Positions 1 through 8,326 of a stretch of 64,000 bases of DNA are shown one piece after another. The translations under genes were made by a program, and so were the position numbers. The DNA is from JANXUR01 sp038229415 (GTDB lineage: Bacteria; Acidobacteriota; Terriglobia; Terriglobales; Acidobacteriaceae). The number at the start of each line of letters is the position of its first letter. Positions within the stretch are counted from its first letter, which is position 1. The DNA lies in assembly GCA_038229415.1 (NCBI GenBank), contig JBBROM010000016.1, forward strand, positions 1-64,000, given 5' to 3'. The notes under the pieces were generated by a model that saw nothing but the letters and a program-made list of their open reading frames with translations, had not been told where the DNA came from and did no database searches.

Positions 1-58
1 GGCTGATGAAGCCAAAACCCTTAGCATCATTGAACCACTTAACCGTACCTGTTTCCAT
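1..58 (-). CDS. Cold-shock protein, N-terminal fragment cut by window edge
   Basis: The reverse strand from 58 reads METGTVKWFNDAKGFGFIS, the start of a CspA-type cold-shock domain protein. It contains the RNP1 motif (K-G-F-G-F-I), which binds single-stranded RNA or DNA. Only 19 residues lie inside the window; the family is usually 65-70 residues. The ATG is preceded by an AAGGAAACTG stretch that can serve as a ribosome binding site. Proteins of this family act in the cytoplasm as RNA chaperones. The identity of the domain is clear, but the exact paralogue cannot be named from this fragment. Confidence 0.9.
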   Translation of the reverse strand, partial: METGTVKWFNDAKGFGFIS

Positions 59-200
59 TTTGTTTCAGTTTCCTTGTTGCTGAGATGGCGCTGGAACGAA
101 GCAGAGTCTTACAGGCAGGTCGAGCACGAGCAGGAACTGCGAACTACCGCTAGTATCAAACGCACCTTCAGTGTAGCACACTTGTCAAGCCAGGTGTGAG
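59..200 (-). promoter_or_regulatory. Upstream leader and possible promoter of the cold-shock gene
   Basis: No ORF is seen between the cold-shock start codon and the hairpin at 250. On the minus strand a TTGACA (188-183) and a TGCTACACT extended -10-like sequence (178-170) are visible, but they are too close together to form one sigma-70 promoter. If the extended -10 is used, the transcript would have a leader of about 105 nt. Long structured leaders are known for cspA-type genes. The assignment is tentative. Confidence 0.35.
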
Positions 201-252
201 GGATGGATGAAAAGTCTGGAAATGGTCAGGCGGCGCATGTACGGCAGGTGGC

Positions 253-285
253 CCATTCAAGCCTGATTTTGGCTTGAGTGGGGCA
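253..285. repeat. Stem-loop between hemL and the cold-shock gene
   Basis: TCAAGCC (257-263) pairs with GGCTTGA (271-277) around a TGATTTT loop, and the stem extends outward with CCCA/TGGGG pairing. It lies just downstream of the hemL stop. No T-tract follows it in the hemL direction, so it may be a palindromic intergenic repeat or a 3'-end stabiliser rather than a classical terminator. Confidence 0.5.
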
Positions 286-298
286 GGCCACGCTCGTA

Positions 299-1624
299 TC
301 ACCCTTTTGGCGCTGGATTGGTGGGATAGCCTACTGGCGTCGCTTCGAACGTCTGCTTGGCGGCGCGAATGGTTTCGGCGACGTCGGCCTCGGTGTGGGC
401 GGCGCTTAGGAAGGCAGCTTCAAACTGGGACGGCGGCAGGTAGATGCCGCGCTCGAGCATGGCGCGGTGGAAGCGCCCGAACGCGGCGGTGTCGGCTTGG
501 GCGGCGGAGTCCCAGTCGGTGACCGGGCCGGGGCAGAAGAACCAGGTGAACATGGAGCCGACGCGGTTAGCGGTGATTGGGATTCCTGCGGCGCGCGCGG
601 CTTCGGTTACGCCGTCCACAACCGCAGCGCTGCGGGCTTCGAGCTGGGCGTAGATTTCGGGATGCGCCTTGAGGTGGCCGACGGTGGCAATGCCTGCGGC
701 CATGGCCAGCGGATTCCCCGACAGCGTTCCGGCTTGGTACATCGGCCCGAGCGGGGCCACCAAATTCATGATATCGGCGCGGCCTCCGTAGGCTCCGACA
801 GGCAGGCCGCCGCCGATGATTTTGCCGAGCGTGGTGAGGTCGGGGCGAATGCCGTAAAGTTCTTGCGCGCCGCCAAAGGCGAGCCGGAAGCCGGTCATCA
901 CTTCGTCGATGATGAGCAGTGCGCCGTTGCGGGCGGTGATGTCGCGCAGCGCTTGCAGGTAGCCAGGCGCAGGTGGAACGAGCCCCATGTTGCCGACGAC
1001 TGGTTCGAGAATGATGGCCGCAATTTGTCCGGGGAGCTTGGCGAAGGCCTGTTCGACAGCTTCGACGTTGTTGTAAGGCATCGCGAGGGTAAATTGCACC
1101 ACCTCTTCGGGCACTCCAGCTGAGCCTGGAATGCCGAGGGTGGCGACGCCTGATCCGGCTTTCACGAGAAGCGCGTCGGCGTGTCCGTGATAACAGCCTT
1201 CGAACTTGATGATGTATTTGCGGTTGGTGAAGGCGCGGGCGAGGCGAATCGCCGTCATGGTGGCCTCGGTGCCGGAGCTGACGAAGCGCAGTCTTTCCGC
1301 GGCGGGAAACGCTTCGCGGACGAGTTCGGCGAGATCGGCTTCGGTGGGGGTGGAGGCTCCGAAGCTGGTGCCGTGCTGCGCGGCGCGGGTAATCGCTTCG
1401 ATGACGGGCGGAAAGGCGTGGCCAAGAATCAGCGGGCCCCACGATCCGACGTAGTCAATGTACTCGTTGCCGTCAGCGTCCCAGATGTGGGAACCGGCAC
1501 CGCGAACGAGGAACGGGGCGTCTCCACCGACCGAGCGAAAAGCGCGGACGGGCGAGTTGACGCCGCCGGGAATGAGGGATTCGGCACGCTGCTGCAAGCG
1601 GCGGGATTCGGTAAGAGTGCGCAT
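299..1624 (-). CDS. hemL: Glutamate-1-semialdehyde 2,1-aminomutase
   Basis: This cytoplasmic PLP enzyme converts glutamate-1-semialdehyde to 5-aminolevulinate in the C5 haem/tetrapyrrole pathway. The 441-residue length is normal for the family. Visible family marks are IPGGVNSPVRAF near the N-terminus, SSGTEATMTAIRLAR (residues 116-130), the PLP-binding IIDEVMTGFR (Asp240) and the Schiff-base lysine in TTLGKIIGGG (Lys268). The start is supported by GGAG seven bases upstream of the ATG. The gene stands alone on this strand, with a divergent secreted-protein gene upstream and the cold-shock gene downstream. Confidence 0.97.
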   Translation of the reverse strand: MRTLTESRRLQQRAESLIPGGVNSPVRAFRSVGGDAPFLVRGAGSHIWDADGNEYIDYVGSWGPLILGHAFPPVIEAITRAAQHGTSFGASTPTEADLAELVREAFPAAERLRFVSSGTEATMTAIRLARAFTNRKYIIKFEGCYHGHADALLVKAGSGVATLGIPGSAGVPEEVVQFTLAMPYNNVEAVEQAFAKLPGQIAAIILEPVVGNMGLVPPAPGYLQALRDITARNGALLIIDEVMTGFRLAFGGAQELYGIRPDLTTLGKIIGGGLPVGAYGGRADIMNLVAPLGPMYQAGTLSGNPLAMAAGIATVGHLKAHPEIYAQLEARSAAVVDGVTEAARAAGIPITANRVGSMFTWFFCPGPVTDWDSAAQADTAAFGRFHRAMLERGIYLPPSQFEAAFLSAAHTEADVAETIRAAKQTFEATPVGYPTNPAPKG

Positions 1625-1814
1625 GGTGGCTCCAAAATTCGTCTTAAATAGCGACTTTTAACTATAGCAATTGGCCACGGATTGCCGTGTGATGGTCACG
1701 CCGAATCGCGGGGTGGGCCGAGGCCAGCTAGTACAATTTCCGTGAGCGAAATCTGGCTTGAAGAAAAGAAGAAGAGAAGAAGCGCTTATGGCGCTTTTTA
1801 AGGAGAGGAATCGG

Positions 1815-2360
1815 ATGAGCATGGCAAGCAAAATGAAAGTGAGCAACACAAATCGCAGACAGCTATTCTTGATCGCGGGACTGATCGCCATAATGGCGAT
1901 CGCCGCCGTGGCGCAGAAGGCTGAGCCCAAGCCGGGTGTGATGACTGCGGACGAGGTGAAGACGCTGACTCCAGCCACGTACTTCTTTCGCGGCCAGTCA
2001 GCGACGGTGCAGACGCGCAACACCAGCGGCTTCGCCGTCGCGGGCGGCAAGCTGGTGCTGGCCGGGCTGGTGGATACGTCGGGCTATTCCAGCGCGGTGC
2101 AGGAAAAGTATCAGGGATTGTTCATTACCGAGGTCAAGCTGAAGATCGGCGCGAAGACGCTGGCCCCGGGGCAATACGGCTTCGGGTTTTTAGCCGATGG
2201 CACGTTTCTGATTCAAGACGTGGGCGCGAATGATCTGTTCGCGGTGCCGACTATGCTTGACGACAAAATGAAGCGGCCAGTGCCGTTGAAGTTTGTGGCG
2301 GAAGGCGGCGCGTACCGCTTGTACGCAGGCAAGAAATTTGTGACGGTGAAGCCAGAATAA
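1815..2360 (+). CDS. Hypothetical secreted protein
   Basis: I do not recognise a family. The open frame begins at 1758, but ATG 1815 is preceded by a strong AGGAGAGG ribosome binding site, so a 181-residue product is chosen. Residues ~15-35 form a typical signal peptide (RRQLFLIAGLIAIMAIAAVAQ), followed by a mature domain of about 145 residues rich in beta-prone segments, with no cysteines. The protein is probably exported. It is divergent from hemL and about 130 bp upstream of a terminator-like hairpin. Confidence 0.75.
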   Translation: MSMASKMKVSNTNRRQLFLIAGLIAIMAIAAVAQKAEPKPGVMTADEVKTLTPATYFFRGQSATVQTRNTSGFAVAGGKLVLAGLVDTSGYSSAVQEKYQGLFITEVKLKIGAKTLAPGQYGFGFLADGTFLIQDVGANDLFAVPTMLDDKMKRPVPLKFVAEGGAYRLYAGKKFVTVKPE

Positions 2361-2493
2361 CTTCGCAAATTCCGTCAAGCAGGCGGAATCTAGCTCGGCA
2401 ACGTTTTCACGCGATATTCACGATATTGCAACCCATGTGAAACGTGTCCGGATTATTGTCTAAGAAGTAACATGCCCTTCTAACCGGGAGGGC

Positions 2494-2533
2494 GGACAGC
2501 TGCGGAGGGCTCCCAGCTGTCCGTTTTGTTTTT
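2494..2533 (+). terminator. Rho-independent terminator
   Basis: GGACAGCTG (2494-2502) pairs perfectly with CAGCTGTCC (2514-2522) and is followed by GTTTTGTTTTT. It lies 134 bp after the secreted-protein gene and before the DDAH-like gene, so it probably ends the upstream transcript. A short noncoding RNA ending here cannot be excluded. Confidence 0.75.
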
Positions 2534-2591
2534 GGGTGGCCACACAGCTACGCCGGATTATTCTCTGGACTGTGGCATCCTTGAAATACCA

Positions 2592-3491
2592 ATGAATCTC
2601 AACGCAAATCAAATGACGGCGCCACTTAGGCGTGTGCTGGTGTGTCCGCCTGCGAGTGCGGGGTGGAATGATGCTGCGCGCGCGGCACAGTGGCAGGAGC
2701 TGACGTATCTTCATCCGCTGAATTTTGCTGCGGCGGCTGAGCAGCATCGGACATTGGTGGCTGAACTGGAGCGTGCGGGTGCGGAGGTAGTTGAGCTGGC
2801 AACGCCGCCAGATGCCTCGGCCACACTTTCGATTGATGCCGTTTACGCGCATGATTCGTCACTGACGACGAACTGGGGCGCGATCATTTTGAACACGGGC
2901 AAGGTGAATCGGCAGGTGGAAGGGCCGGTTGTGCGCCGGTTTTACGAGCGTATCGGGTATCCCGTGTTGGGTGAAGTGCGGGTGCCAGGCGTAGCGGAGT
3001 CGGGCGATATGTTGTGGCTGGATGAGAAAACGCTGCTGGTGGGGCGCGGCTTCCGCACCAATGCGGCGGGCATCGCACAGTTGCGTGAGTTGCTGGAGCC
3101 GAAGGGTGTGGAAGTGATCGTAAGCGCGCTGGTGTATGGCAATGGCCCGGCGTATTGCCTGCATCTGCTATCGAATATGAGTCCACTGCGTTGCGATGCA
3201 AATGAAAAGATGATGCTGGTGGATTTGCCAATGATCCCGGTGGAAACGGTGGAGCTGTTCCAGGAACGTGGTTGGAAGTTTGTTGAGATTGATGCTTGCG
3301 AGCGCGATACGCTTGGCTGCAACGTGTTGGCGCTGGGCGAAAATCGGCTGCTTGCGATTGCGGAGAATGAAAAGACTAACGCCCGCCTGCGCGCTTCGGG
3401 ATTTGATGTGCGCACGTTTCCGGGAAGTGAAATCTGCATCAACGGCGGCGGCGGGCCGACTTGTTTGACGCGACCTTTGGCGCGGGGGTAG
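2592..3491 (+). CDS. Dimethylarginine dimethylaminohydrolase-like protein (amidinotransferase fold)
   Basis: About 299 residues from ATG 2592 (a second ATG at 2613 is possible). The protein has the penteine fold pattern of the DDAH/arginine deiminase superfamily: an N-terminal RRVLVCPP strand, VYAHDSSL, the ESGDMLWLD acidic site, a histidine in AYCLHLLSNM, and a C-terminal GGGGPTCLTRPL that carries the likely nucleophilic cysteine. Family members hydrolyse guanidino groups, for example dimethylarginine to citrulline plus dimethylamine. Substrate specificity is not deducible from the sequence. It is followed four bases later by a small membrane-protein gene on the same strand. Confidence 0.82.
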   Translation: MNLNANQMTAPLRRVLVCPPASAGWNDAARAAQWQELTYLHPLNFAAAAEQHRTLVAELERAGAEVVELATPPDASATLSIDAVYAHDSSLTTNWGAIILNTGKVNRQVEGPVVRRFYERIGYPVLGEVRVPGVAESGDMLWLDEKTLLVGRGFRTNAAGIAQLRELLEPKGVEVIVSALVYGNGPAYCLHLLSNMSPLRCDANEKMMLVDLPMIPVETVELFQERGWKFVEIDACERDTLGCNVLALGENRLLAIAENEKTNARLRASGFDVRTFPGSEICINGGGGPTCLTRPLARG

Positions 3492-3495
3492 AGCA

Positions 3496-3952
3496 ATGAA
3501 AGAATTACTGGTAGGTCTGCAGGGGTTGCAAGTTGCGATTCTGCTGTTGCACGATTGGATTCCGGTGCCGCCGCTGAACGATCTGCCGGCAACGCGGCGG
3601 GCCCACACGTTGCGACAGATCGCTCTTGGAACGCTGGCGAGTTCGCTGCTGCCCGCGCTTGGGCTTACATTCAGCGTCTTGTATTGGAATGCAAGGTTTC
3701 CGGGCTGGCTCTGGGGATTCTTGCTGTTTGCGTATGGCTTTCTTTTTGTCGGGGAGCTTGAAGCGTGGTGGGTTCCTTTCGGGTTTAAGGCGCAGCCGGA
3801 ACGTGCGGCGCTTTACGCCGGGCTGTACGGCAATACGCACGCCTTGCTGCCTGCGCGCAACGGCATCCGCATCAACACGCTGCATTGCGTTCTACGCCGC
3901 GACGCTGGCTACGGTATTTTTGCTGTTGGGGCATTTCGTTTGTCCGAGGTAG
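3496..3952 (+). pseudogene. Small integral membrane protein with an apparent +1 frameshift near its C-terminus
   Basis: The frame from ATG 3496 codes for a hydrophobic protein with LLVGLQGLQVAILLLHDWIP, two further membrane segments and GNTHALLPARNGIRINTLH. After that histidine (3883-3885) the frame turns into a charged, unrelated tail that would run on to 4008. Skipping one base near 3886 restores a plausible membrane segment, AFYAATLATVFLLLGHFV, ending at a stop at 3950-3952. A product of about 151 residues with a C-terminal ATLAT-type helix is therefore the probable ancestral form. The gene may be disrupted or the base call may be wrong. Function unknown. Confidence 0.65.
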
Positions 3953-4081
3953 GGCTGGTCGGGCAACCCAGAATTTGCGCTTCGGGAGGCGTCCCTTTGT
4001 GCGCATGATTTTCGCTGCGGTTCGGCATATTCTTAGAGCGCGGGCAAAATTGCTCGTTGCTTCGCTCCCGATTTCTTCGTG

Positions 4082-5851
4082 ATGACAACTGCTGCGCATT
4101 CCGCTTCCCGTGACTGGGATCAATACCTGCCCAAGTCAGTGCAATCGCTGCGTTCGTATTCCCTCAAAACATTTTTTCATGACCTGATTGCGGGCGTTAC
4201 CGTGGGACTGGTGGCGTTGCCGTTGGCGATGGCGTTCGCCATTGCGTCGGGTGTGCCGCCGCAGGCGGGGCTGTACTGCGCGGTGGTGGCGGGGTTCCTC
4301 ATCTCCGCGCTCGGTGGATCGAAGACGCAGATCGGCGGGCCGACCGGTGCATTCGTGGTGGTGGTCTCGGGGATCGTCTTACGGTTCGGGATGGACGGCC
4401 TGTTCATGTGCACGCTGATGGCGGGCGTGATCTTGATTCTGCTGGGCATCACTGGACTGGGGACGGCGATTCAGTTTATTCCGCGCCCGGTGGTGATTGG
4501 ATTCACCAACGGCATCGCGGTGCTCATCGCCAGCACGCAGATCAAAGATTTCTTCGGCCTGCAGTTGGATAAGGTCCCAGGCGAATTTTATGTGCGCATG
4601 GAAGCGTTGGCGGGCGCATGGCAGACGTGGCATCTTGAGCCGACAGTAATCGCGGCCTCCTCGCTCCTGCTGATTATGCTGATGCGCAAGTTTGTGCCGC
4701 GCATTCCGGGCACCATCGTCGCGCTGCTCGGCGGCACCGCGATCTGTTGGGCCATGGGCCTGCAAGTGGAGACAATCCAGACGCGTTTTGGCGGCATCCC
4801 CAGTGGCCTGCCCACGCTGGAGATTCCGCACTTCCGTCTCGACCTGATTCGGCACCTGCTCTCGCCCGCGATTACGGTGGCGATGCTGGGTGCGATTGAG
4901 TCGCTGCTCTCCGCCGTGGTGGCGGACCGGCTGAGTGGGGACAGGCACAATCCGAATGTGGAACTGGTGGCGCAGGGTATTGCAAATGTTTTTTCGCCGC
5001 TGGCTGGCGGATTGCCCGCTACGGGAGCCATCGCGCGCACTGCAACCAACATCCGCTCTGGCGCCAAGACGCCGTTTGCGGGCATGATACACGCGCTGAC
5101 GCTGCTGATGATTCTGCTGTTTGCGGCGCCGCTGGCGCGGCATATTCCGCTGGCGATTCTGGCCGCGATTCTGTTTACGGTTGCCTACAACATGGGCGAG
5201 TGGCATGAGATTCCGCAGATTCTGAAGTTGAGCCTGGCAGATATTTCGGTATGGCTGGTGACGTTCGCGCTGACGGTGTTCGCCGATCTTACGGTCGCGG
5301 TGGAAGCGGGTATGATTCTGGCGGCGCTCATGTATATCCGGAAGGTGACGCGCACGACGACGGTGACGCGGATTACGGCAGAGGATATTCATGCGGGGCG
5401 GGCGCACAGCCTGCAACTGCAGGAGGTGCCGCAAGGAGTCGCGATCTTCCGCATTCACGGGCCGTTTCTGTTTGGCTCGACGGACAAGCTGGAGAGCATT
5501 GTCGACCAGATTGCAACGTTGCCGCCAGTGGTGACCTTGCGGTTGCGTAACATGACGGCGATTGACGCCACCGGCGTAAAGGCGGTGGAGGATCTCGCCA
5601 CCAACCTGCACCGTTCCGGTAGGCAACTGCTGCTCTGCGGCATGCGCGAACAGCCGCGGCGGTTGATGCGGCAAGCCAAGTTTCAGGAGCACCTGGGCGC
5701 GAAAAACATTCTTCCGAACGTGCAGCAGGCGCTGCAGCGAGCCGGAGAAGTGCTGGAGCATTCGGACGCGCACCTAACCCAAGGCAGTAATTCACTTACG
5801 AGAACCAAAGACGGCATTTTCAGCACAGCCAATTCTCAGCCCGTCCGCTAG
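4082..5851 (+). CDS. SulP-family inorganic anion transporter with STAS domain
   Basis: 589 residues from ATG 4082; a GTG directly before it (4079) could also start. The N-terminal two thirds are a multi-pass membrane domain with the SulP signatures LIAGVTVGLVALPLAMAFAI and the GLYCAVVAGFLISALGGSKT / GGPTGAF region. A cytoplasmic STAS domain occupies roughly residues 425-560, including ATLPPVVTLRLRNMTAIDAT. Family members move sulfate, bicarbonate or dicarboxylates; the substrate cannot be read from the sequence. The 3' end overlaps the convergent polymerase gene by four bases. Confidence 0.93.
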   Translation: MTTAAHSASRDWDQYLPKSVQSLRSYSLKTFFHDLIAGVTVGLVALPLAMAFAIASGVPPQAGLYCAVVAGFLISALGGSKTQIGGPTGAFVVVVSGIVLRFGMDGLFMCTLMAGVILILLGITGLGTAIQFIPRPVVIGFTNGIAVLIASTQIKDFFGLQLDKVPGEFYVRMEALAGAWQTWHLEPTVIAASSLLLIMLMRKFVPRIPGTIVALLGGTAICWAMGLQVETIQTRFGGIPSGLPTLEIPHFRLDLIRHLLSPAITVAMLGAIESLLSAVVADRLSGDRHNPNVELVAQGIANVFSPLAGGLPATGAIARTATNIRSGAKTPFAGMIHALTLLMILLFAAPLARHIPLAILAAILFTVAYNMGEWHEIPQILKLSLADISVWLVTFALTVFADLTVAVEAGMILAALMYIRKVTRTTTVTRITAEDIHAGRAHSLQLQEVPQGVAIFRIHGPFLFGSTDKLESIVDQIATLPPVVTLRLRNMTAIDATGVKAVEDLATNLHRSGRQLLLCGMREQPRRLMRQAKFQEHLGAKNILPNVQQALQRAGEVLEHSDAHLTQGSNSLTRTKDGIFSTANSQPVR

Positions 5852-7143
5852 AACTCATCCAGCTTGGGGATACTCATAAAGGCGATTCGGGTTGGTGCGG
5901 AATCGCGGGCGTTATGCATCCCTCCAAGATATACAGTGTGAACTCCATATTTCTTGTTAAGTAAGTCCATAACCAGACTTGCCTGACTATTCCGGTTCTC
6001 CGCTTCTTCAAATAGAGACAGAGAATGCATCGCCTCTGGAATCAAGTTATAGAACCAAATACTTACAGAGAATGGAATTACATCGGAAGGGCAGCTCTCC
6101 CAAAGCTCGCCTAGATAGAATTGCAATGTATGAGTGTCGCAAGAGGCCGGGATTGCTCTATGTGCCTCCCAAGATGCCCGGTCTTCCCAAGGAGTGTAGC
6201 CGGAGGAGTGGGGCGGATCTGACTTATTCCAGTAATAGACCGATACACTAATCCTTCGTGCCCGCATACTCAACTTGCGCATATTGGCGGCTGCGGTGTG
6301 CAGCAGCTTGATGGCGACTCCATAGGCTTTCTCTTTACTGCGGAACTTTGGCGCCAGCACGTGTTGTTTACCGATACTCTTGCGCTGCAAAGCGGCGTCT
6401 GATTCAGCAAAATTCGCGCCGTGTAGCCAGAGCCACATCCTATCCTGTACGCCGTTCCAAACAGAGTGCATCTGCTCCTTCGACAAACTACAGAGCTGCT
6501 CCATGGTGGTGATGCCACGTTTTTGCAGACGCAAATCCATGCGGGTGCCGATGCCCGGCACGTCCGATGGCTTCAAGCGGTAGAGGGAAGCCGGGAGTTC
6601 CTCGCGCAAAAGCACGGTTAAGCCGTCCGGCTTCTGCATTTTGGAAGCAAGCTTGGCCAGCAGCCGGTTGGGGGCGAGTCCGACCGAGCATCGCAGCCAG
6701 TCTCCCACCTCGCGGATCGCGGCCTTGACTTCAAGCGCGATGGTGCGCGCATTCGGTAGAGATCGTTCGCGTCCGATGAGCTGGCAGACCATTTCATCAA
6801 TCGAAATCACGTTTGAAACCGGCACACAATTTTCGACCGCCGCAATAATCCGCTGATGATATTCGACATAAAGCTTAGGGCGACCTTCCACCAGCACAAT
6901 CTGCGGACACAGCGCCTTGGCCTCTTCCAGGCTCATCCCGGTTTTAATGCCAAACGCCTTGGCCTCATAGCTGACGGCGATGCAGCAGGTGTGTTTGGCG
7001 GCAATTGGAACGACGGCAACGGGCTGGCCGCGCAGTTCCTTGCGAACCTGCTGTTCGACGGACGCGAAGTAGGCGTTCATGTCGAGGAACAGCCAATCCA
7101 CCACGGGGGCATCGGGCAAAACGGAGAATAGCGGGCGAGCCAT
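5848..7143 (-). CDS. Y-family (DinB/UmuC-like) DNA polymerase
   Basis: This 431-residue protein is a translesion DNA polymerase. It keeps the catalytic acids: Asp21 in FLDMNAYFASVEQ and the Asp116-Glu117 pair in VISIDEM, so it is not an ImuB-type inactive homologue. The helix-hairpin-helix thumb region (LKPSDVPGIGTRMDLRLQKRG) and a C-terminal little-finger domain follow. The gene is monocistronic and converges with the SulP gene. No good SOS box is visible upstream, so damage induction is unproven. Confidence 0.93.
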   Translation of the reverse strand: MARPLFSVLPDAPVVDWLFLDMNAYFASVEQQVRKELRGQPVAVVPIAAKHTCCIAVSYEAKAFGIKTGMSLEEAKALCPQIVLVEGRPKLYVEYHQRIIAAVENCVPVSNVISIDEMVCQLIGRERSLPNARTIALEVKAAIREVGDWLRCSVGLAPNRLLAKLASKMQKPDGLTVLLREELPASLYRLKPSDVPGIGTRMDLRLQKRGITTMEQLCSLSKEQMHSVWNGVQDRMWLWLHGANFAESDAALQRKSIGKQHVLAPKFRSKEKAYGVAIKLLHTAAANMRKLSMRARRISVSVYYWNKSDPPHSSGYTPWEDRASWEAHRAIPASCDTHTLQFYLGELWESCPSDVIPFSVSIWFYNLIPEAMHSLSLFEEAENRNSQASLVMDLLNKKYGVHTVYLGGMHNARDSAPTRIAFMSIPKLDEF

Positions 7144-7196
7144 GACAAGAAAAGTCTACTTCTATGGCGAATAAAAAGCGAATGTAATTCACCTGT

Positions 7197-7215
7197 ACAA
7201 ATGTATCTACATTGT
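7197..7215. promoter_or_regulatory. Inverted repeat, candidate operator between polymerase and mazEF
   Basis: ACAAATGTA-TC-TACATTGT is an imperfect palindrome in the divergent intergenic region, and a TTGACA box (7215-7220) abuts it. MazE-type antitoxins repress their own promoter by binding palindromes, so mazEF autoregulation is the likeliest role; control of the polymerase gene is also possible. Inferred only. Confidence 0.4.
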
Positions 7216-7282
7216 TGACATTTGGTGCCTATCGCTGCCAAACTTTAGAAAGAACGTAACGCGGTTCGGAGAAGGTATTGCA

Positions 7283-7525
7283 ATGAGGGGCACAGTCAAG
7301 AAATGGGGCAACAGCGCAGCCGTGCGCATTCCTGCATCGGTGATGCAGGCAGCGAATGTTGCGTTGGATCAGCCAGTGGAAGTGCGGGAAGAGCAGGGCC
7401 GGATTGTGATTGAGCCGGTGCGGCGCAAGTCGTACAAACTTGCGGACTTGCTGAAGGAAATTACGGCGGAAAATCAGCATCCGCTGGTGGACTTTGGGCC
7501 GCCGCAAGGGAAAGAAGTCTGGTGA
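7283..7525 (+). CDS. mazE: MazE-type antitoxin (AbrB-like DNA-binding)
   Basis: 80 residues. The N-terminus VKKWGNSAAVRIPASVMQAA is the swapped-hairpin AbrB/MazE fold motif, followed by VALDQPVEVREEQGRIVIEP. The C-terminal half (YKLADLLKEI...) is the flexible toxin-neutralising tail. It overlaps mazF by four bases (GTGA), which is typical of co-translated toxin-antitoxin pairs. It is expected to bind and silence the downstream toxin and repress its own promoter. Confidence 0.92.
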   Translation: MRGTVKKWGNSAAVRIPASVMQAANVALDQPVEVREEQGRIVIEPVRRKSYKLADLLKEITAENQHPLVDFGPPQGKEVW

Positions 7526-7854
7526 AGCGACGCTGGGTGCCGGATGCGGGCGATATCGTCTGGCTCGACTTTTCGCCCCAGGCTGGCCACGAGCAGGCGG
7601 CGCGGCGGCCTGCTTTGGTGTTGAGCCCCGCAGAGTACAACGATATGACTAGTCTGATGGTTTGTTGTCCGCTGACCACGCAGGTCAAGGGCTATCCGTT
7701 CGAGGTTTTGCTGGAGGGAACTCCACCGAGCGCGGTGCTGGTGGATCAGGTGAAGAACTTTGACTGGCGGGTTCGCAGCGCCAAACCAAAGGGCAGAGCG
7801 CAAGCGGCGCAGTTGGCTGAAGTGCGTGCAAAGATACGTTCGCTGATTGATTAG
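7522..7854 (+). CDS. mazF: MazF-type mRNA endoribonuclease toxin
   Basis: 110 residues from a GTG start embedded in the antitoxin stop. Family motifs are GDIVWLDFSPQAGHEQAARRPALVLS (residues ~10-35), a CCPLTTQVKGYPFEV strand and the late VLVDQVKNFDWR segment. MazF toxins are PemK/MazF-fold RNases that cut mRNA at short sequence motifs; the cut site cannot be predicted. The gene appears intact. Confidence 0.93.
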   Translation: MKRRWVPDAGDIVWLDFSPQAGHEQAARRPALVLSPAEYNDMTSLMVCCPLTTQVKGYPFEVLLEGTPPSAVLVDQVKNFDWRVRSAKPKGRAQAAQLAEVRAKIRSLID

Positions 7855-7921
7855 ACCGGGTTCCCCAGAGGTGTGGGCTGTGGGCGTTACCTAAGGCGCT
7901 TCCCAATTCGTGCTTTGAGAA

Positions 7922-7969
7922 ACATCAGCTGATGTGTATCATGGCTGGTCATACCAAACCAGCCATGAT
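7922..7969. repeat. Two adjacent palindromes between convergent genes
   Basis: ACATCAGCTGATGT (7922-7935) is a perfect 14-base palindrome. It is followed by a perfect 11-bp stem, ATCATGGCTGG (7938-7948) with CCAGCCATGAT (7959-7969). The region lies between the convergent mazF and the small minus-strand gene, so a bidirectional transcription end is possible, although no T-tract follows. Confidence 0.5.
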
Positions 7970-7992
7970 CTTCACAATCAAATACTTGAAGC

Positions 7993-8253
7993 TCAGTTCG
8001 CCTTCGCCAAGTTCTGTGTTGGTGGCACGACTGTCATGTTCGGTTTCAACATGCCAATCGTCTGCTGTAGTTGTACGGTCTTCAAGGCTGATCCGCGGAA
8101 ATGCCAGCGGCAGTCCTCGAATGTTACGTTGGCCAACTCAAAGTCTCCGCCGGAATAAAAAACGTCGCAGTCTTTGAGAACGCAGTTGATGAAGTAGCAG
8201 TCTTCCGCTACTAGGGTCGTTTTTTGGATGGTCTTGTTTTCGTATTTGGTCAT
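7993..8253 (-). CDS. Small pentapeptide-like hypothetical protein
   Basis: 86 residues from ATG 8253, which has GGGAGG about nine bases upstream. The central part alternates small, cysteine and aromatic residues (EDCYFINCVLKDCDVFYSGG, then ANVTFEDCRWHF), as expected for a short right-handed beta-helix of pentapeptide-repeat character. Four cysteines recur at regular spacing. No signal peptide. Function unknown. Confidence 0.65.
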   Translation of the reverse strand: MTKYENKTIQKTTLVAEDCYFINCVLKDCDVFYSGGDFELANVTFEDCRWHFRGSALKTVQLQQTIGMLKPNMTVVPPTQNLAKAN

Positions 8254-8283
8254 TGCTGGCCGCCTCCCAGCGGCTTGGGTTAG

Positions 8284-8319
8284 TCCGTCAGCCGAGTGGT
8301 CGAACACTCTGCTGACGGA
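8284..8319. repeat. Long bipartite stem-loop
   Basis: TCCGTCAGC (8284-8292) pairs with GCTGACGGA (8311-8319), and an inner GAGTG/CACTC stem closes around GTCGAA. In the plus direction TTCTTTCTT follows. It sits between the two small minus-strand genes and may separate their transcripts or end a plus-strand one. Confidence 0.55.
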
Positions 8320-8326
8320 TTCTTTC

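Noticed and set aside
2456..2523. tRNA-like run with an anticodon-loop-like TTCTAA
   Set aside because: No T-loop (GTTCGAATC-type) or acceptor stem can be folded; it is only the terminator hairpin.
4379..5773. 464-residue minus-strand ORF
   Set aside because: It is the antisense shadow of the SulP gene, Arg/His/Gln-rich, with no family features. The same applies to the long ORFs antisense to mfd (8,913-10,124 and 10,299-11,564).
7144..7200. SOS (LexA) box before the Y-family polymerase
   Set aside because: CTGTACAAATG only partly matches known LexA patterns and overlaps the mazEF-side palindrome.
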